A DNA stretch of 64,000 nt from Ruegeria sp. THAF33. GTDB taxonomy: Bacteria; Pseudomonadota; Alphaproteobacteria; Rhodobacterales; Rhodobacteraceae. The stretch is taken from positions 1,176,501-1,240,500 of the forward strand of contig NZ_CP045384.1 in the NCBI RefSeq assembly GCF_009363615.1, written 5' to 3'. Below the pieces are notes generated by a model that had not been told where the DNA came from, made no database searches, and saw nothing but the letters and a program-made list of their open reading frames with translations. A program made the translations under genes and the position numbers. Shown in pieces: positions 7,974 through 15,506 of the stretch (position 1 is its first letter; each line of letters opens with the position of its first letter).

Positions 7974-8771
7974 ATGAACACTGAAAGCACGACCCAGCCC
8001 GTCATCGAGGCAAGGCAGCTGGACCTGACATTCCAGACCAATGATGGGCCAATACACGCGCTTAAAGACGTGAACCTGACAATCGACAAGGGCGATTTCG
8101 TCAGTTTCATCGGGCCGTCCGGCTGTGGCAAAACCACCTTTCTGCGCTGTATCGCAGCCCTTGAGACTCCTACGGGCGGGACGCTGACCGTCAATGGCAT
8201 GACGCCTGATGAGGCGCGTCGAAACCGGGCGTACGGGTATGTCTTTCAGGCGGCGGGCCTATATCCTTGGCGCACCATTGCAAAGAACATAAAACTGCCT
8301 CTTGAGATCATGGGATACCCTGCTGCCGAACAGGATGAGCGGGTGAGAAAGGTTCTGGAACTAGTTGATTTGGAAGGGTTTGGCGGCAAGTTTCCCTGGC
8401 AGCTGTCCGGTGGGATGCAGCAGAGGGCCAGTATTGCTCGGGCCCTTGCGTTCGACGCGGATATCCTGCTGATGGACGAGCCGTTCGGGGCGCTGGATGA
8501 GATCGTGCGGGACCATCTGAACGAGCAGCTTCTTGAGCTTTGGGCGCGTACGGAAAAGACGATCGGATTTGTGACGCATTCGATTCCCGAGGCGGTTTAT
8601 CTGAGTACAAAGATCGTGGTGATGAGCCCACGGCCCGGGCGGATCGCCGATGTGATTGACAGCCCGCTGCCCAAGGAACGGCCGCTGGACATTCGCGACA
8701 CCCCGGAATTCATCGAGGTCGCGCATCGGGTGCGCGAAGGTTTGCGGGGTGGGCATTCCAATGACGGCTGA
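7974..8771 (+). CDS. ABC transporter ATP-binding protein, SsuB/ThiZ-like
   Basis: ATPase of a nitrate/sulfonate/taurine/hydroxymethylpyrimidine-type importer, 265 residues. Walker A is GPSGCGKTT (about 45-53), the signature is LSGGMQQR (about 143-150), and Walker B is ILLMDEPFGALDE (about 163-175), followed by the switch histidine in FVTHSIPEA. Its 3' end overlaps the next gene by 11 bases. With two permeases and an NMT1-type binding protein it forms a complete importer in the RutR-controlled operon, so uptake of pyrimidine bases or their reduction products is the likely role. Confidence 0.9.
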   Translation: MNTESTTQPVIEARQLDLTFQTNDGPIHALKDVNLTIDKGDFVSFIGPSGCGKTTFLRCIAALETPTGGTLTVNGMTPDEARRNRAYGYVFQAAGLYPWRTIAKNIKLPLEIMGYPAAEQDERVRKVLELVDLEGFGGKFPWQLSGGMQQRASIARALAFDADILLMDEPFGALDEIVRDHLNEQLLELWARTEKTIGFVTHSIPEAVYLSTKIVVMSPRPGRIADVIDSPLPKERPLDIRDTPEFIEVAHRVREGLRGGHSNDG

Positions 8772-9204
8772 GCTGAATGCGGATAAGATCCGGCGCGCGG
8801 CGCCAGACGATGTGCCTGCCTGCGCCAAGGTTGTTCATGACTGGGCCACGCAAACGGACTGGATGCCCGACGAACTTCCTGTCGACGAGCTGGCAAAGCT
8901 GATCAGTGACGTATTCGACAGCCGCGAAATGTGGGTCGCAGGTGATCCGGTCGATTGCTACATGTCAGTGGACCCGGCACAGAATAAAATCGGCGCGCTG
9001 TATTGCAGCCGGACGGGGCAGGGTATCGGCAAGCGCCTTGTCGACAAAGCAAAAGAGGGCCGAAATTTTCTCTGGCTGACGACGCACCGGCCCAATACGG
9101 CGGCGCAACGTTTTTATCGCCGTGAAGGGTTTGAAGTGACGGCCGAGGAACCCCCTGTGCCGCCGGATACCGTGCCCGTATATCGGATGGAGTGGCGTGC
9201 ATGA
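8761..9204 (+). CDS. GNAT family N-acetyltransferase embedded in the ABC operon
   Basis: A 147-residue acetyltransferase. The acetyl-CoA loop RTGQGIGKRLVDKA (about 81-94) and the C-terminal THRPNTAAQRFYRREGFEV are characteristic of GNAT enzymes. The ATG at 8761 lies inside the 3' end of the ATPase gene, and the stop overlaps the next ATG (ATGA at 9201), so translation is coupled on both sides. The substrate is unknown; acetylation of beta-alanine or another amine from pyrimidine breakdown would fit the context but is speculation. Confidence 0.82.
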   Translation: MTAELNADKIRRAAPDDVPACAKVVHDWATQTDWMPDELPVDELAKLISDVFDSREMWVAGDPVDCYMSVDPAQNKIGALYCSRTGQGIGKRLVDKAKEGRNFLWLTTHRPNTAAQRFYRREGFEVTAEEPPVPPDTVPVYRMEWRA

Positions 9205-10118
9205 AGCAAGTCACCGCCGTATTCACCGTCATCGCCGCAATTGTTTTGTTCTGGTACGTGGCCTGTATTCCGATGAACATAAAGGGCGTGTTGACCGAAC
9301 AGGAACGCGCGGGGGCCATCGTGCAGCCGCCATCCGCCAAGGACCGGCGGGACATGTCTGAGGTTGGTCTTGTTTTGAACAACACATTCGCCATCCCGGC
9401 CACGTGGGAACAGGACAGGCCTCGTTTGCCGGCCCCGCATCAGGTCGCCGTGGAAATGTGGGAAACGACGGTCCAGAAAAAGATCACTTCGAAACGGTCG
9501 CTGATCTATCATGGCTGGGTCACGCTCAGCGCGACGATGCTTGGGTTTGCGATTGGCACCGGCCTGGGGATCCTTCTGGCCGTGGGTATCGTGCATAGCC
9601 GCGTGATGGACCTGTCGGTCATGCCATGGGCCATTGTCAGTCAAACCATTCCGATCATCGCGCTGGCGCCGATGATCATTGTGGTGCTGTATTCCGTTGG
9701 TATCCAGGGCATCATTCCCAAGGCGATAATATCGGCCTATCTGAGTTTCTTTCCGGTTGTCGTCGGCATGGTCAAGGGCCTGCGCAGCCCCGATGCGATG
9801 CAGCTGGACTTGTTGCGGACGTATAACGCCAGCCGGTCTCAGGGCTTTTGGAAATTGCGCCTGCCGGCATCCATGCCGTATCTGTTCACCTCGCTGAAAA
9901 TCGGGATCGCCGCGTCGCTGGTCGGCGCCATTGTTGGTGAGCTTCCGACAGGGGCTGTTGCCGGTCTGGGCGCGCGGTTGCTTGCCGGCAGCTATTACGG
10001 TCAGACGGTACAGATCTGGTCGGCCCTGTTCGCGGCTGCCATTCTGGCGGCGTGCCTGGTCGGGTTGCTGGGGCTGATTGAACGGGCCGTATTGAAACGG
10101 ATGGGGATGGCGCAATGA
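9201..10118 (+). CDS. ABC transporter permease, first of two
   Basis: Inner-membrane permease of the BPD type, 305 residues. A single N-terminal membrane segment (about 5-23) is followed by about 90 soluble residues, then the core membrane segments with the EAA-like loop LLRTYNASRSQGFWKLRLPA that docks on the ATPase. It is longer than the family norm because of the N-terminal extension. Start and stop are both coupled by ATGA overlaps (9201 and 10115). It pairs with the next permease as a heterodimer. Confidence 0.88.
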   Translation: MKQVTAVFTVIAAIVLFWYVACIPMNIKGVLTEQERAGAIVQPPSAKDRRDMSEVGLVLNNTFAIPATWEQDRPRLPAPHQVAVEMWETTVQKKITSKRSLIYHGWVTLSATMLGFAIGTGLGILLAVGIVHSRVMDLSVMPWAIVSQTIPIIALAPMIIVVLYSVGIQGIIPKAIISAYLSFFPVVVGMVKGLRSPDAMQLDLLRTYNASRSQGFWKLRLPASMPYLFTSLKIGIAASLVGAIVGELPTGAVAGLGARLLAGSYYGQTVQIWSALFAAAILAACLVGLLGLIERAVLKRMGMAQ

Positions 10119-10960
10119 TACTGGTTTTGTGTGCTGTCCTGCTTTGGCTTTTGGGCTGGTGGTTGAACAGCCGGTTGGCCTGCGGGCCTTATGCTGACAC
10201 CCGAATGGTGCGGTTTCTGGCCCCGCTGATCTTTGGCCTGACGGTCATCGGGATCTGGGAGCTTCTGGTGCGCGGGCTTGAGGTTCCTCTGGTCATCCTG
10301 CCAGCGCCGTCGGTGATTGCGGTGCGGTTTGCGGACAGCCTTCCGATCCTGTGGGCTGACTTTGTGCAGACCATCATCAAGGGCGCGCTCAGCGGCTATG
10401 TCATCGGGTGCATCGCGGCCTTTCTGATGGCGATTGCGGTGGATCGCTGGGATTTCCTGCGTCTGGGCCTGTTGCCGGTCGGCAATTTCGTGGCCGCCCT
10501 GCCGATTGTCGGAACCGCCCCCATTCTGGTGATGTGGTTTGGGTTCGACTGGCACTCCAAGGCGGCGGTGGTGGTTGTGATGGTGTTCTTTCCGATGCTC
10601 GTCAACACCGTGGCAGGCCTGCGGGAAGCCACCTCGATGCAGCGCGATCTGATGGAAACCTATGCCGCAACCTATTGGCAGAGCTTCATGAAACTGCGTT
10701 TGCCCGCAGCGATGCCTTTCATTTTCAACGGGTTGAAGATTTCCACCACTTTGGCTCTGATCGGCGCTATCGTGGCCGAGTTCTTCGGTTCACCGACACT
10801 TGGTATGGGGTTCCGGATCTCTACCAGTGTCGGGCAATTGTCGCTGGACATGGTCTGGGCCGAAATCGTTGTTGCGGCACTGGCCGGCACGGCCTTTTAT
10901 GGGCTGGTGGCGGGGATCGAAAAAGTGGTGACCTTCTGGCACCCGTCACAGCGCGGATAA
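10115..10960 (+). CDS. ABC transporter permease, second of two
   Basis: Second BPD-type permease, 281 residues, with about six or seven membrane segments and the coupling loop LMETYAATYWQSFMKLRLPA. An ATGA overlap couples it to the first permease. The downstream binding-protein gene follows after 59 bases with its own strong ribosome binding site, a common arrangement for higher binding-protein expression. Confidence 0.88.
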   Translation: MILVLCAVLLWLLGWWLNSRLACGPYADTRMVRFLAPLIFGLTVIGIWELLVRGLEVPLVILPAPSVIAVRFADSLPILWADFVQTIIKGALSGYVIGCIAAFLMAIAVDRWDFLRLGLLPVGNFVAALPIVGTAPILVMWFGFDWHSKAAVVVVMVFFPMLVNTVAGLREATSMQRDLMETYAATYWQSFMKLRLPAAMPFIFNGLKISTTLALIGAIVAEFFGSPTLGMGFRISTSVGQLSLDMVWAEIVVAALAGTAFYGLVAGIEKVVTFWHPSQRG

Positions 10961-11019
10961 AACAAAGAAATCAACAGACCCCGAAATTGGGGCACAACAA
11001 GCAACTAGGAGAAATGAAG

Positions 11020-12009
11020 ATGAACAAGCTACTCAGCGGGGCGGTTGCCGCCTTTAGCCTGGCAGCCAGTGCGGCGCTGGCGGCGGATGAGGTGACATTG
11101 CAACTGAAATGGGTCACGCAAGCACAGTTCGCGGGCTATTATGTTGCCAAGGACAAGGGCTTTTACGAAGAAGAGGGGCTGGACGTCACCATTCTGCCCG
11201 GCGGGCCTGACATCGCTCCGACGCAAGTGATTGCAGGCGGTGGTGCCGATGTGACCGTCGAATGGATGCCTGCCGCGCTGGCTGCCCGTGAAAAAGGGCT
11301 GCCGCTGGTGAACATCGCGCAACCGTTCAAAAGCTCGGGCATGATGCTGACCTGCTGGAAAGACGCCGGGATCTCGTCGCCCGAAGACCTCAAAAACCGC
11401 ACGCTGGGTGTCTGGTTCTTTGGCAACGAGTTTCCCTTCATGAGCTGGATGAGCCAGTTGGGCATCAGCACCGATGGCAAAAGCGAAAACGGAGTGGAAG
11501 TTCTGAAGCAGGGCTTCAACGTCGACCCGTTGCTTCAGCGTCAGGCGGATTGCATCAGCACCATGACCTACAATGAATACTGGCAGGTCATCGATGCCGG
11601 TGTCAGCCCGGATGAGTTGGTGACCTTCAAATACGAAGACCAGGGCGTGGCAACGCTGGAAGACGGTCTCTATGTGCTGGAAGAGAACCTGAGCGATGCG
11701 GCTTTCGCCGACAAGATGGAGCGGTTCGTGCGCGCGTCGATGAAGGGCTGGAAATATGCCGAGGAGAACCCGGACGAAGCGGCGGAAATCGTTCTGGAAA
11801 ACGATGCAACCGGTGCCCAGACGGAAGAGCACCAAAAGCGTATGATGGGTGAGATCGCCAAGTTGACCGCAGGGTCGAACGGCGCGCTGGACCCGGCTGA
11901 TTTCGACCGCACCGTCAACACATTGCTGGCAGGCGGGTCTGATCCGGTTATTACCAAAAAGCCCGAAGGGGCCTGGACACATCAGATCACCGATGCTGCA
12001 CTGAATTGA
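11020..12009 (+). CDS. ABC transporter substrate-binding protein, NMT1/THI5-like
   Basis: Periplasmic binding protein, 329 residues, with signal peptide MNKLLSGAVAAFSLAASA and a mature start near ADEVTLQLKW. The segment VTQAQFAGYYVAKDKGFYEE is the hallmark of the NMT1/THI5 family, which binds thiamin-precursor pyrimidines, formylaminopyrimidines, nitrate or sulfonates. AGGAGA lies seven bases before the ATG at 11020 (an ATG at 11014 is also possible). Placement in the pyrimidine operon suggests a pyrimidine ligand; this is inferred. A terminator follows at 12036-12063. Confidence 0.9.
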   Translation: MNKLLSGAVAAFSLAASAALAADEVTLQLKWVTQAQFAGYYVAKDKGFYEEEGLDVTILPGGPDIAPTQVIAGGGADVTVEWMPAALAAREKGLPLVNIAQPFKSSGMMLTCWKDAGISSPEDLKNRTLGVWFFGNEFPFMSWMSQLGISTDGKSENGVEVLKQGFNVDPLLQRQADCISTMTYNEYWQVIDAGVSPDELVTFKYEDQGVATLEDGLYVLEENLSDAAFADKMERFVRASMKGWKYAEENPDEAAEIVLENDATGAQTEEHQKRMMGEIAKLTAGSNGALDPADFDRTVNTLLAGGSDPVITKKPEGAWTHQITDAALN

Positions 12010-12035
12010 TCTCAGCCTTTCCTTCGGGAGTTGAA

Positions 12036-12063
12036 GCGCGGTCCCAAGCGGGGCCGCGTTTTT
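12036..12063 (+). terminator. Terminator of the pyrimidine catabolism and transport operon
   Basis: CGCGGTCCC and GGGGCCGCG pair (with one G-T) around a short AAGC loop, followed by five T. It lies 27 bases after the binding-protein stop. Confidence 0.85.
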
Positions 12064-12132
12064 CATTCTAAATGCCGGATATGTGTCTGTACTCGACCTG
12101 AAATCAGAGTAGTATTTACCTGTAAACGAGCG

Positions 12133-12148
12133 CATTTCATACGAAATG
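12133..12148. promoter_or_regulatory. Candidate operator of the tungstate transporter genes
   Basis: CATTTC-ATAC-GAAATG is a 6-bp perfect inverted repeat 18 bases before the permease start. Its position suits oxyanion-dependent repression, possibly by the HTH/PBP-like regulator at 14495-15367. No second copy was found, so the link is a guess. Confidence 0.4.
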
Positions 12149-12166
12149 TGAATTCAATGGGATAAA

Positions 12167-12880
12167 ATGCAGGGATTTGCATCAGAATTCAGCTCTGCTA
12201 TCGCGCTGATCTTTGAGGGAGACTCAGAGCTGTGGGCGATTGTGCTGTTGTCCCTGAAAGTATCCGTGTTTGCGGTTCTGATTTCTGCCCTGATCGGCAT
12301 GCCCGTCGGTGCCGCCCTGGCTGTGGCCAGGTTTCCGGGGCGGAGGATGCTGATCGTTCTGATGAATGCCCTGATGGGGTTTCCGCCCGTGGTCGTGGGG
12401 CTGCTGGTCTATCTGATGCTGTCCCGTTCCGGCCCGTTGGGTGTGCTAGAGCTTTTGTATACCCCGACGGCCATGATCATTGCGCAGGTCGTGTTGGTCA
12501 CTCCCATTATCGCGGCATTGACCAGGCAGGTGGTCGAAATGCTGGCCGAGGAATACTCTGAACAGCTGCGATCATTGGGCGTGTCGCGGCTGGCATCGGT
12601 TCCCGTGCTTCTCTGGGATGCGCGGCTGGCACTGGTTACGGCCTTGCTTGCGGGGTTTGGGCGCGCCATTGCCGAGGTCGGTGCGGTGATCATCGTGGGC
12701 GGCAACATCAATCATGTGACGCGCGTGATGACGACAACGATCGCGTTGGAGACGTCAAAGGGAAATCTGGCGCTGGCTCTGGCGCTGGGGGCAATCCTGA
12801 TTGGGATCGCGGTGGCCGTGAACGCGATGGTCAGCGCGGTCAGCCTGCGGGCCGAACGGGAAGGGGTACGTCATGCGTGA
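12167..12880 (+). CDS. tupB: Tungstate ABC transporter permease TupB
   Basis: Permease of a TupABC-type high-affinity tungstate importer, 237 residues, about five membrane segments. The segment GFGRAIAEVGAVIIVGGNI, with the EAA-like loop SLGVSRLASVPVLLWDARLAL before it, is typical of TupB/molybdate-type permeases. No Shine-Dalgarno sequence is obvious (GGGATAAAATG). Its end overlaps tupC by eight bases. Order permease-ATPase-binding protein; the metal preference (tungstate over molybdate) is a family inference supported by the adjoining formate dehydrogenase. Confidence 0.87.
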   Translation: MQGFASEFSSAIALIFEGDSELWAIVLLSLKVSVFAVLISALIGMPVGAALAVARFPGRRMLIVLMNALMGFPPVVVGLLVYLMLSRSGPLGVLELLYTPTAMIIAQVVLVTPIIAALTRQVVEMLAEEYSEQLRSLGVSRLASVPVLLWDARLALVTALLAGFGRAIAEVGAVIIVGGNINHVTRVMTTTIALETSKGNLALALALGAILIGIAVAVNAMVSAVSLRAEREGVRHA

Positions 12881-13607
12881 CCTGTTCTGCGACGCGGTGA
12901 ATTGCCTGAAAGTCGAGAACCTGCAAATCCGCAGTAACGGCAAGGCGTTGTTGGACGTCTCGTCATTGGTTCTGGATGGGCCGGGGCCAACCTTGATTCT
13001 TGGCCCCAACGGTGCAGGCAAAAGCCTGTTGCTGCGCTGCTTGCACGGTTTGATCACGCCGGATCGGGGGCAGGTCGTCCAGGGTGGAAAACCGCTGGGC
13101 GCGGCACAGAAAGCCCGCCAGGCGATGGTGTTTCAGAAACCGGTTCTGCTGCGTCGATCAGTTGCGGCCAATCTTGACTTCGTTCTCAAGCGTCAAGGCA
13201 TGGGGCGAAGGGCCCGTAAGGCCCGTATCGCCGAATTGCTGGCCGAAGGCGGGCTGGACGGCAAGGCCAGACAACCCGCGCGGTCATTGTCCGGGGGAGA
13301 AGCGCAGCGATTGGCGATTCTCCGTGCGCTGGCGCTGGACCCCGAGACCTTGTTTCTGGACGAGCCCACCAGCGCCTTGGATCCAAGCGCGACCCAGATG
13401 ATCGAACGAATGATATTGCGGGCATCGGCTCGGGCCGTGCGGATCGTAATGGTGACGCATGATATCGGTCAGGCACGTCGTTTGGCCTCGGACGTGGTCA
13501 TGATGCAGGGCGGGCATATCGTGGAACATGGTGTGGCAAAACAGGTTTTGGATTCACCCGAAAGCGATGCGTCGCGCCGCTATTTGGCGGGCGGATTGGT
13601 TACTTGA
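12873..13607 (+). CDS. tupC: Tungstate ABC transporter ATP-binding protein TupC
   Basis: ATPase of the tungstate importer, 244 residues. Walker A is GPNGAGKS (about 44-51), signature LSGGEAQRLAILRAL, Walker B ETLFLDEPTSALD, switch VMVTHDIGQA. It lacks the C-terminal TOBE/Mop domain found in ModC, which is normal for TupC. It overlaps tupB and is followed after 22 bases by tupA. Confidence 0.88.
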   Translation: MRDLFCDAVNCLKVENLQIRSNGKALLDVSSLVLDGPGPTLILGPNGAGKSLLLRCLHGLITPDRGQVVQGGKPLGAAQKARQAMVFQKPVLLRRSVAANLDFVLKRQGMGRRARKARIAELLAEGGLDGKARQPARSLSGGEAQRLAILRALALDPETLFLDEPTSALDPSATQMIERMILRASARAVRIVMVTHDIGQARRLASDVVMMQGGHIVEHGVAKQVLDSPESDASRRYLAGGLVT

Positions 13608-13629
13608 AACTGAGAAAGCGGAGAGAGTG

Positions 13630-14445
13630 ATGTTCCGAAAAGCAATTCGGGCAGCGGCGGTGGCTTTGGGCCTGTTGACCAGCGCGGTTTCGGCGGAAGA
13701 GCCGTATATTGTGGTGCAGTCGACCACGTCCACACAGAACTCGGGACTGTTGGAATACATCCTTCCGTGGTTCGAAGCCGATTCAGGTATCGATGTTCGT
13801 GTCGTGGCGGTTGGAACCGGTCAGGCCATTCGCAACGCCATCAACGGGGACGGGGATGTTCTTTTGGTTCACTCCAAACCAGCCGAGGAGAAATTTGTTG
13901 CTGACGGTTGGGGCGTAGAGCGGAAGGATCTGATGTACAATGATTTCGTTCTGGTCGGCCCCAAGTCTGACCCTGCCGGAATTCGCGGCGGCGCCGATGT
14001 GTTGGCCGCGCTGTCGAAAATCGCCGAGGCCGAAGCGCCGTTTGCATCACGCGGTGACGACAGCGGAACACACAAGGCTGAACTGGGCTATTGGTCCGCA
14101 GCCGGGCTGGACCCTGCCGAAGCTTCGGGTACGTGGTATCGCGAGACCGGATCTGGTATGGGCGCGACGCTGAACGTGGCCAGTGGAATGGATGCCTATA
14201 CGCTGACGGATCGGGCGACGTGGCTGTCGTTTGGGAACCGGGGAAATCTTGAGGTATTGGTCGAAGGGGATCCACGCCTGTTCAATCAATACGGCGTGAT
14301 TCTTGTGAACCCTGACAAGCACGCGCATGTGCGAGCAGCTTCCGGCCAACGATTTATCGACTGGCTGACGGGGCCGGACGGGCAGGAGGCGATTGCGTCG
14401 TTCAGGCTGGACGGGCAGCAGGTGTTCTTTCCGAACGCCGACTAA
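13630..14445 (+). CDS. tupA: Tungstate-binding protein TupA
   Basis: Periplasmic oxyanion-binding protein, 271 residues, with signal peptide to about residue 22 (cleavage near SAVSA-EEPY). The TupA hallmark VVQSTTSTQNSGLL (about 28-41) supplies the threonine/serine hydroxyls that bind tungstate; VGTGQAIRNAINGDGDVLLVHSK and the later GTWYRETGSGMGATLN are also typical. GAGAGAG precedes the ATG; the frame is open further upstream inside tupC but that is not signal-peptide-like. It converges with the fdh-linked regulator 50 bases away. Confidence 0.92.
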   Translation: MFRKAIRAAAVALGLLTSAVSAEEPYIVVQSTTSTQNSGLLEYILPWFEADSGIDVRVVAVGTGQAIRNAINGDGDVLLVHSKPAEEKFVADGWGVERKDLMYNDFVLVGPKSDPAGIRGGADVLAALSKIAEAEAPFASRGDDSGTHKAELGYWSAAGLDPAEASGTWYRETGSGMGATLNVASGMDAYTLTDRATWLSFGNRGNLEVLVEGDPRLFNQYGVILVNPDKHAHVRAASGQRFIDWLTGPDGQEAIASFRLDGQQVFFPNAD

Positions 14446-14494
14446 GCCGGCCTGCGGCGGGCGCATCCCGACAAGGTAAAAGGCGGGTGAGGGC

Positions 14495-15367
14495 TCAACC
14501 GCTGGCACCGTTGTGGTGTATCGTGCCCAGGCCCGACAGGTCGTAGCCACCGAATTCACGGGCCCTTTGCGCAAATTGATCCGAGCGCAGCAGCGTTATC
14601 AGTTTCTGCATTGGCGGATCAAAATATGACCTGCGCCAAATCGCCAGATCCAGCCTCTCGGAATGGGTGGGGACGAAACCCAGGTTGTAAAGCCCTGCCA
14701 AAGCCCCCAGCCCAAAGCCGGCCTCGGCCTTTTCGCCGTGAAGGGCGATGGCCAGTTCCTCTTCGGTGCGTGCGCAGCCGGGGGTTGCGTCCAGATCGTC
14801 TCGGCTCATGCCATGGGCTTCCAGTTGGCTATCGAACAGGTGTTGGCTGGCCGCACTGTCCTGACGCATGATCACGCGGCGCGATTTGAGATCCTTGAAC
14901 GATCTGATATCCGATATGCCCGGGGCAAGAAGCAGCCCGCGCTTGCGTCGGGCGATTTCGTACAACACCACCGGCCCTTCGCCCAAGGCGTCCCGCAGGG
15001 ATTTTTCGTTGAACCCTCCGTCTTCGTGGATATGCAACACGGCCGCCTGTGCGCTGCGTTCGCTCAGCCGTGTCAGCCCGTCAAAGGAGCCGTCGTAATA
15101 GGTGGCAAGCCCCGATCCGCTTTCACGCAGCGCCCAGTCCAACAGAGGATCATGGCTGCCTGCTACAATCGGAGGCAGGGGCGGTTCGGCGACCTGCGGA
15201 CCGGATCGCGACGCGTTGAGCCAAGCAATGATCTCGGCCCGCGGGAACAGCAGCTTGCCCATGGCGCGAACACAGGGCACCTCGCCCGAGGAGGCAAGAT
15301 CATAGGCTTTGCGCTCGCCGATGCGCAGCAAATCGGCCAGTTCGCGGGTGGTCAGGTATTGCGACAT
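14495..15367 (-). CDS. HTH regulator with molybdate/tungstate-binding-like domain
   Basis: 290 residues. An excisionase-type helix-turn-helix (LTTRELADLLRIGERKAYDL, then LLFPRAEIIAWL) covers about 1-50. Residues about 70-290 form a periplasmic-binding-protein-like domain of the COG1910/PBP_like type: AVLHIHEDGG, a GLLLAPGI segment, SFKDLKSRRVIMRQDSAASQ and GEKAEAGFGLGALA. Such proteins are thought to sense molybdate or tungstate. The ATG directly abuts the stop of the 41-residue gene, so it is translated as the last gene of the fdh string. It may control tupBCA, the fdh genes, or both; none is shown by sequence alone. Confidence 0.82.
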   Translation of the reverse strand: MSQYLTTRELADLLRIGERKAYDLASSGEVPCVRAMGKLLFPRAEIIAWLNASRSGPQVAEPPLPPIVAGSHDPLLDWALRESGSGLATYYDGSFDGLTRLSERSAQAAVLHIHEDGGFNEKSLRDALGEGPVVLYEIARRKRGLLLAPGISDIRSFKDLKSRRVIMRQDSAASQHLFDSQLEAHGMSRDDLDATPGCARTEEELAIALHGEKAEAGFGLGALAGLYNLGFVPTHSERLDLAIWRRSYFDPPMQKLITLLRSDQFAQRAREFGGYDLSGLGTIHHNGASG

Positions 15368-15493
15368 TCAGTCGAGGCGCACGGCAGAGCCGGACGTGGC
15401 GTCGGCGGCGGTGAAACCGATCCGATCCAGCACGGCAGGGGCTGCCACTGCAATGACGACCATCGCGGCGACCGCGGCAAGAAAGGCTTTCAT
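15368..15493 (-). CDS. Small 41-residue hydrophobic protein in the fdh operon
   Basis: Starts MKAFLAAVAAMVVIAVAAPA and ends SGSAVRLD. A GGAGGAG lies just before the ATG at 15493, and the stop abuts the start of the regulator. The first 20 residues are one membrane segment or signal peptide; the rest is a short polar tail. It sits 13 bases after the WD40-cytochrome gene. No function is known to me; a small membrane subunit or assembly peptide of the formate dehydrogenase is possible. Confidence 0.7.
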   Translation of the reverse strand: MKAFLAAVAAMVVIAVAAPAVLDRIGFTAADATSGSAVRLD

Positions 15494-15506
15494 GGTCTCC
15501 TCCAGT

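Noticed and set aside
10408..11019. A long N-terminal extension of the ABC binding protein
   Set aside because: It reads out of frame through the permease gene. The clear signal peptide and AGGAGA place the start at 11020.
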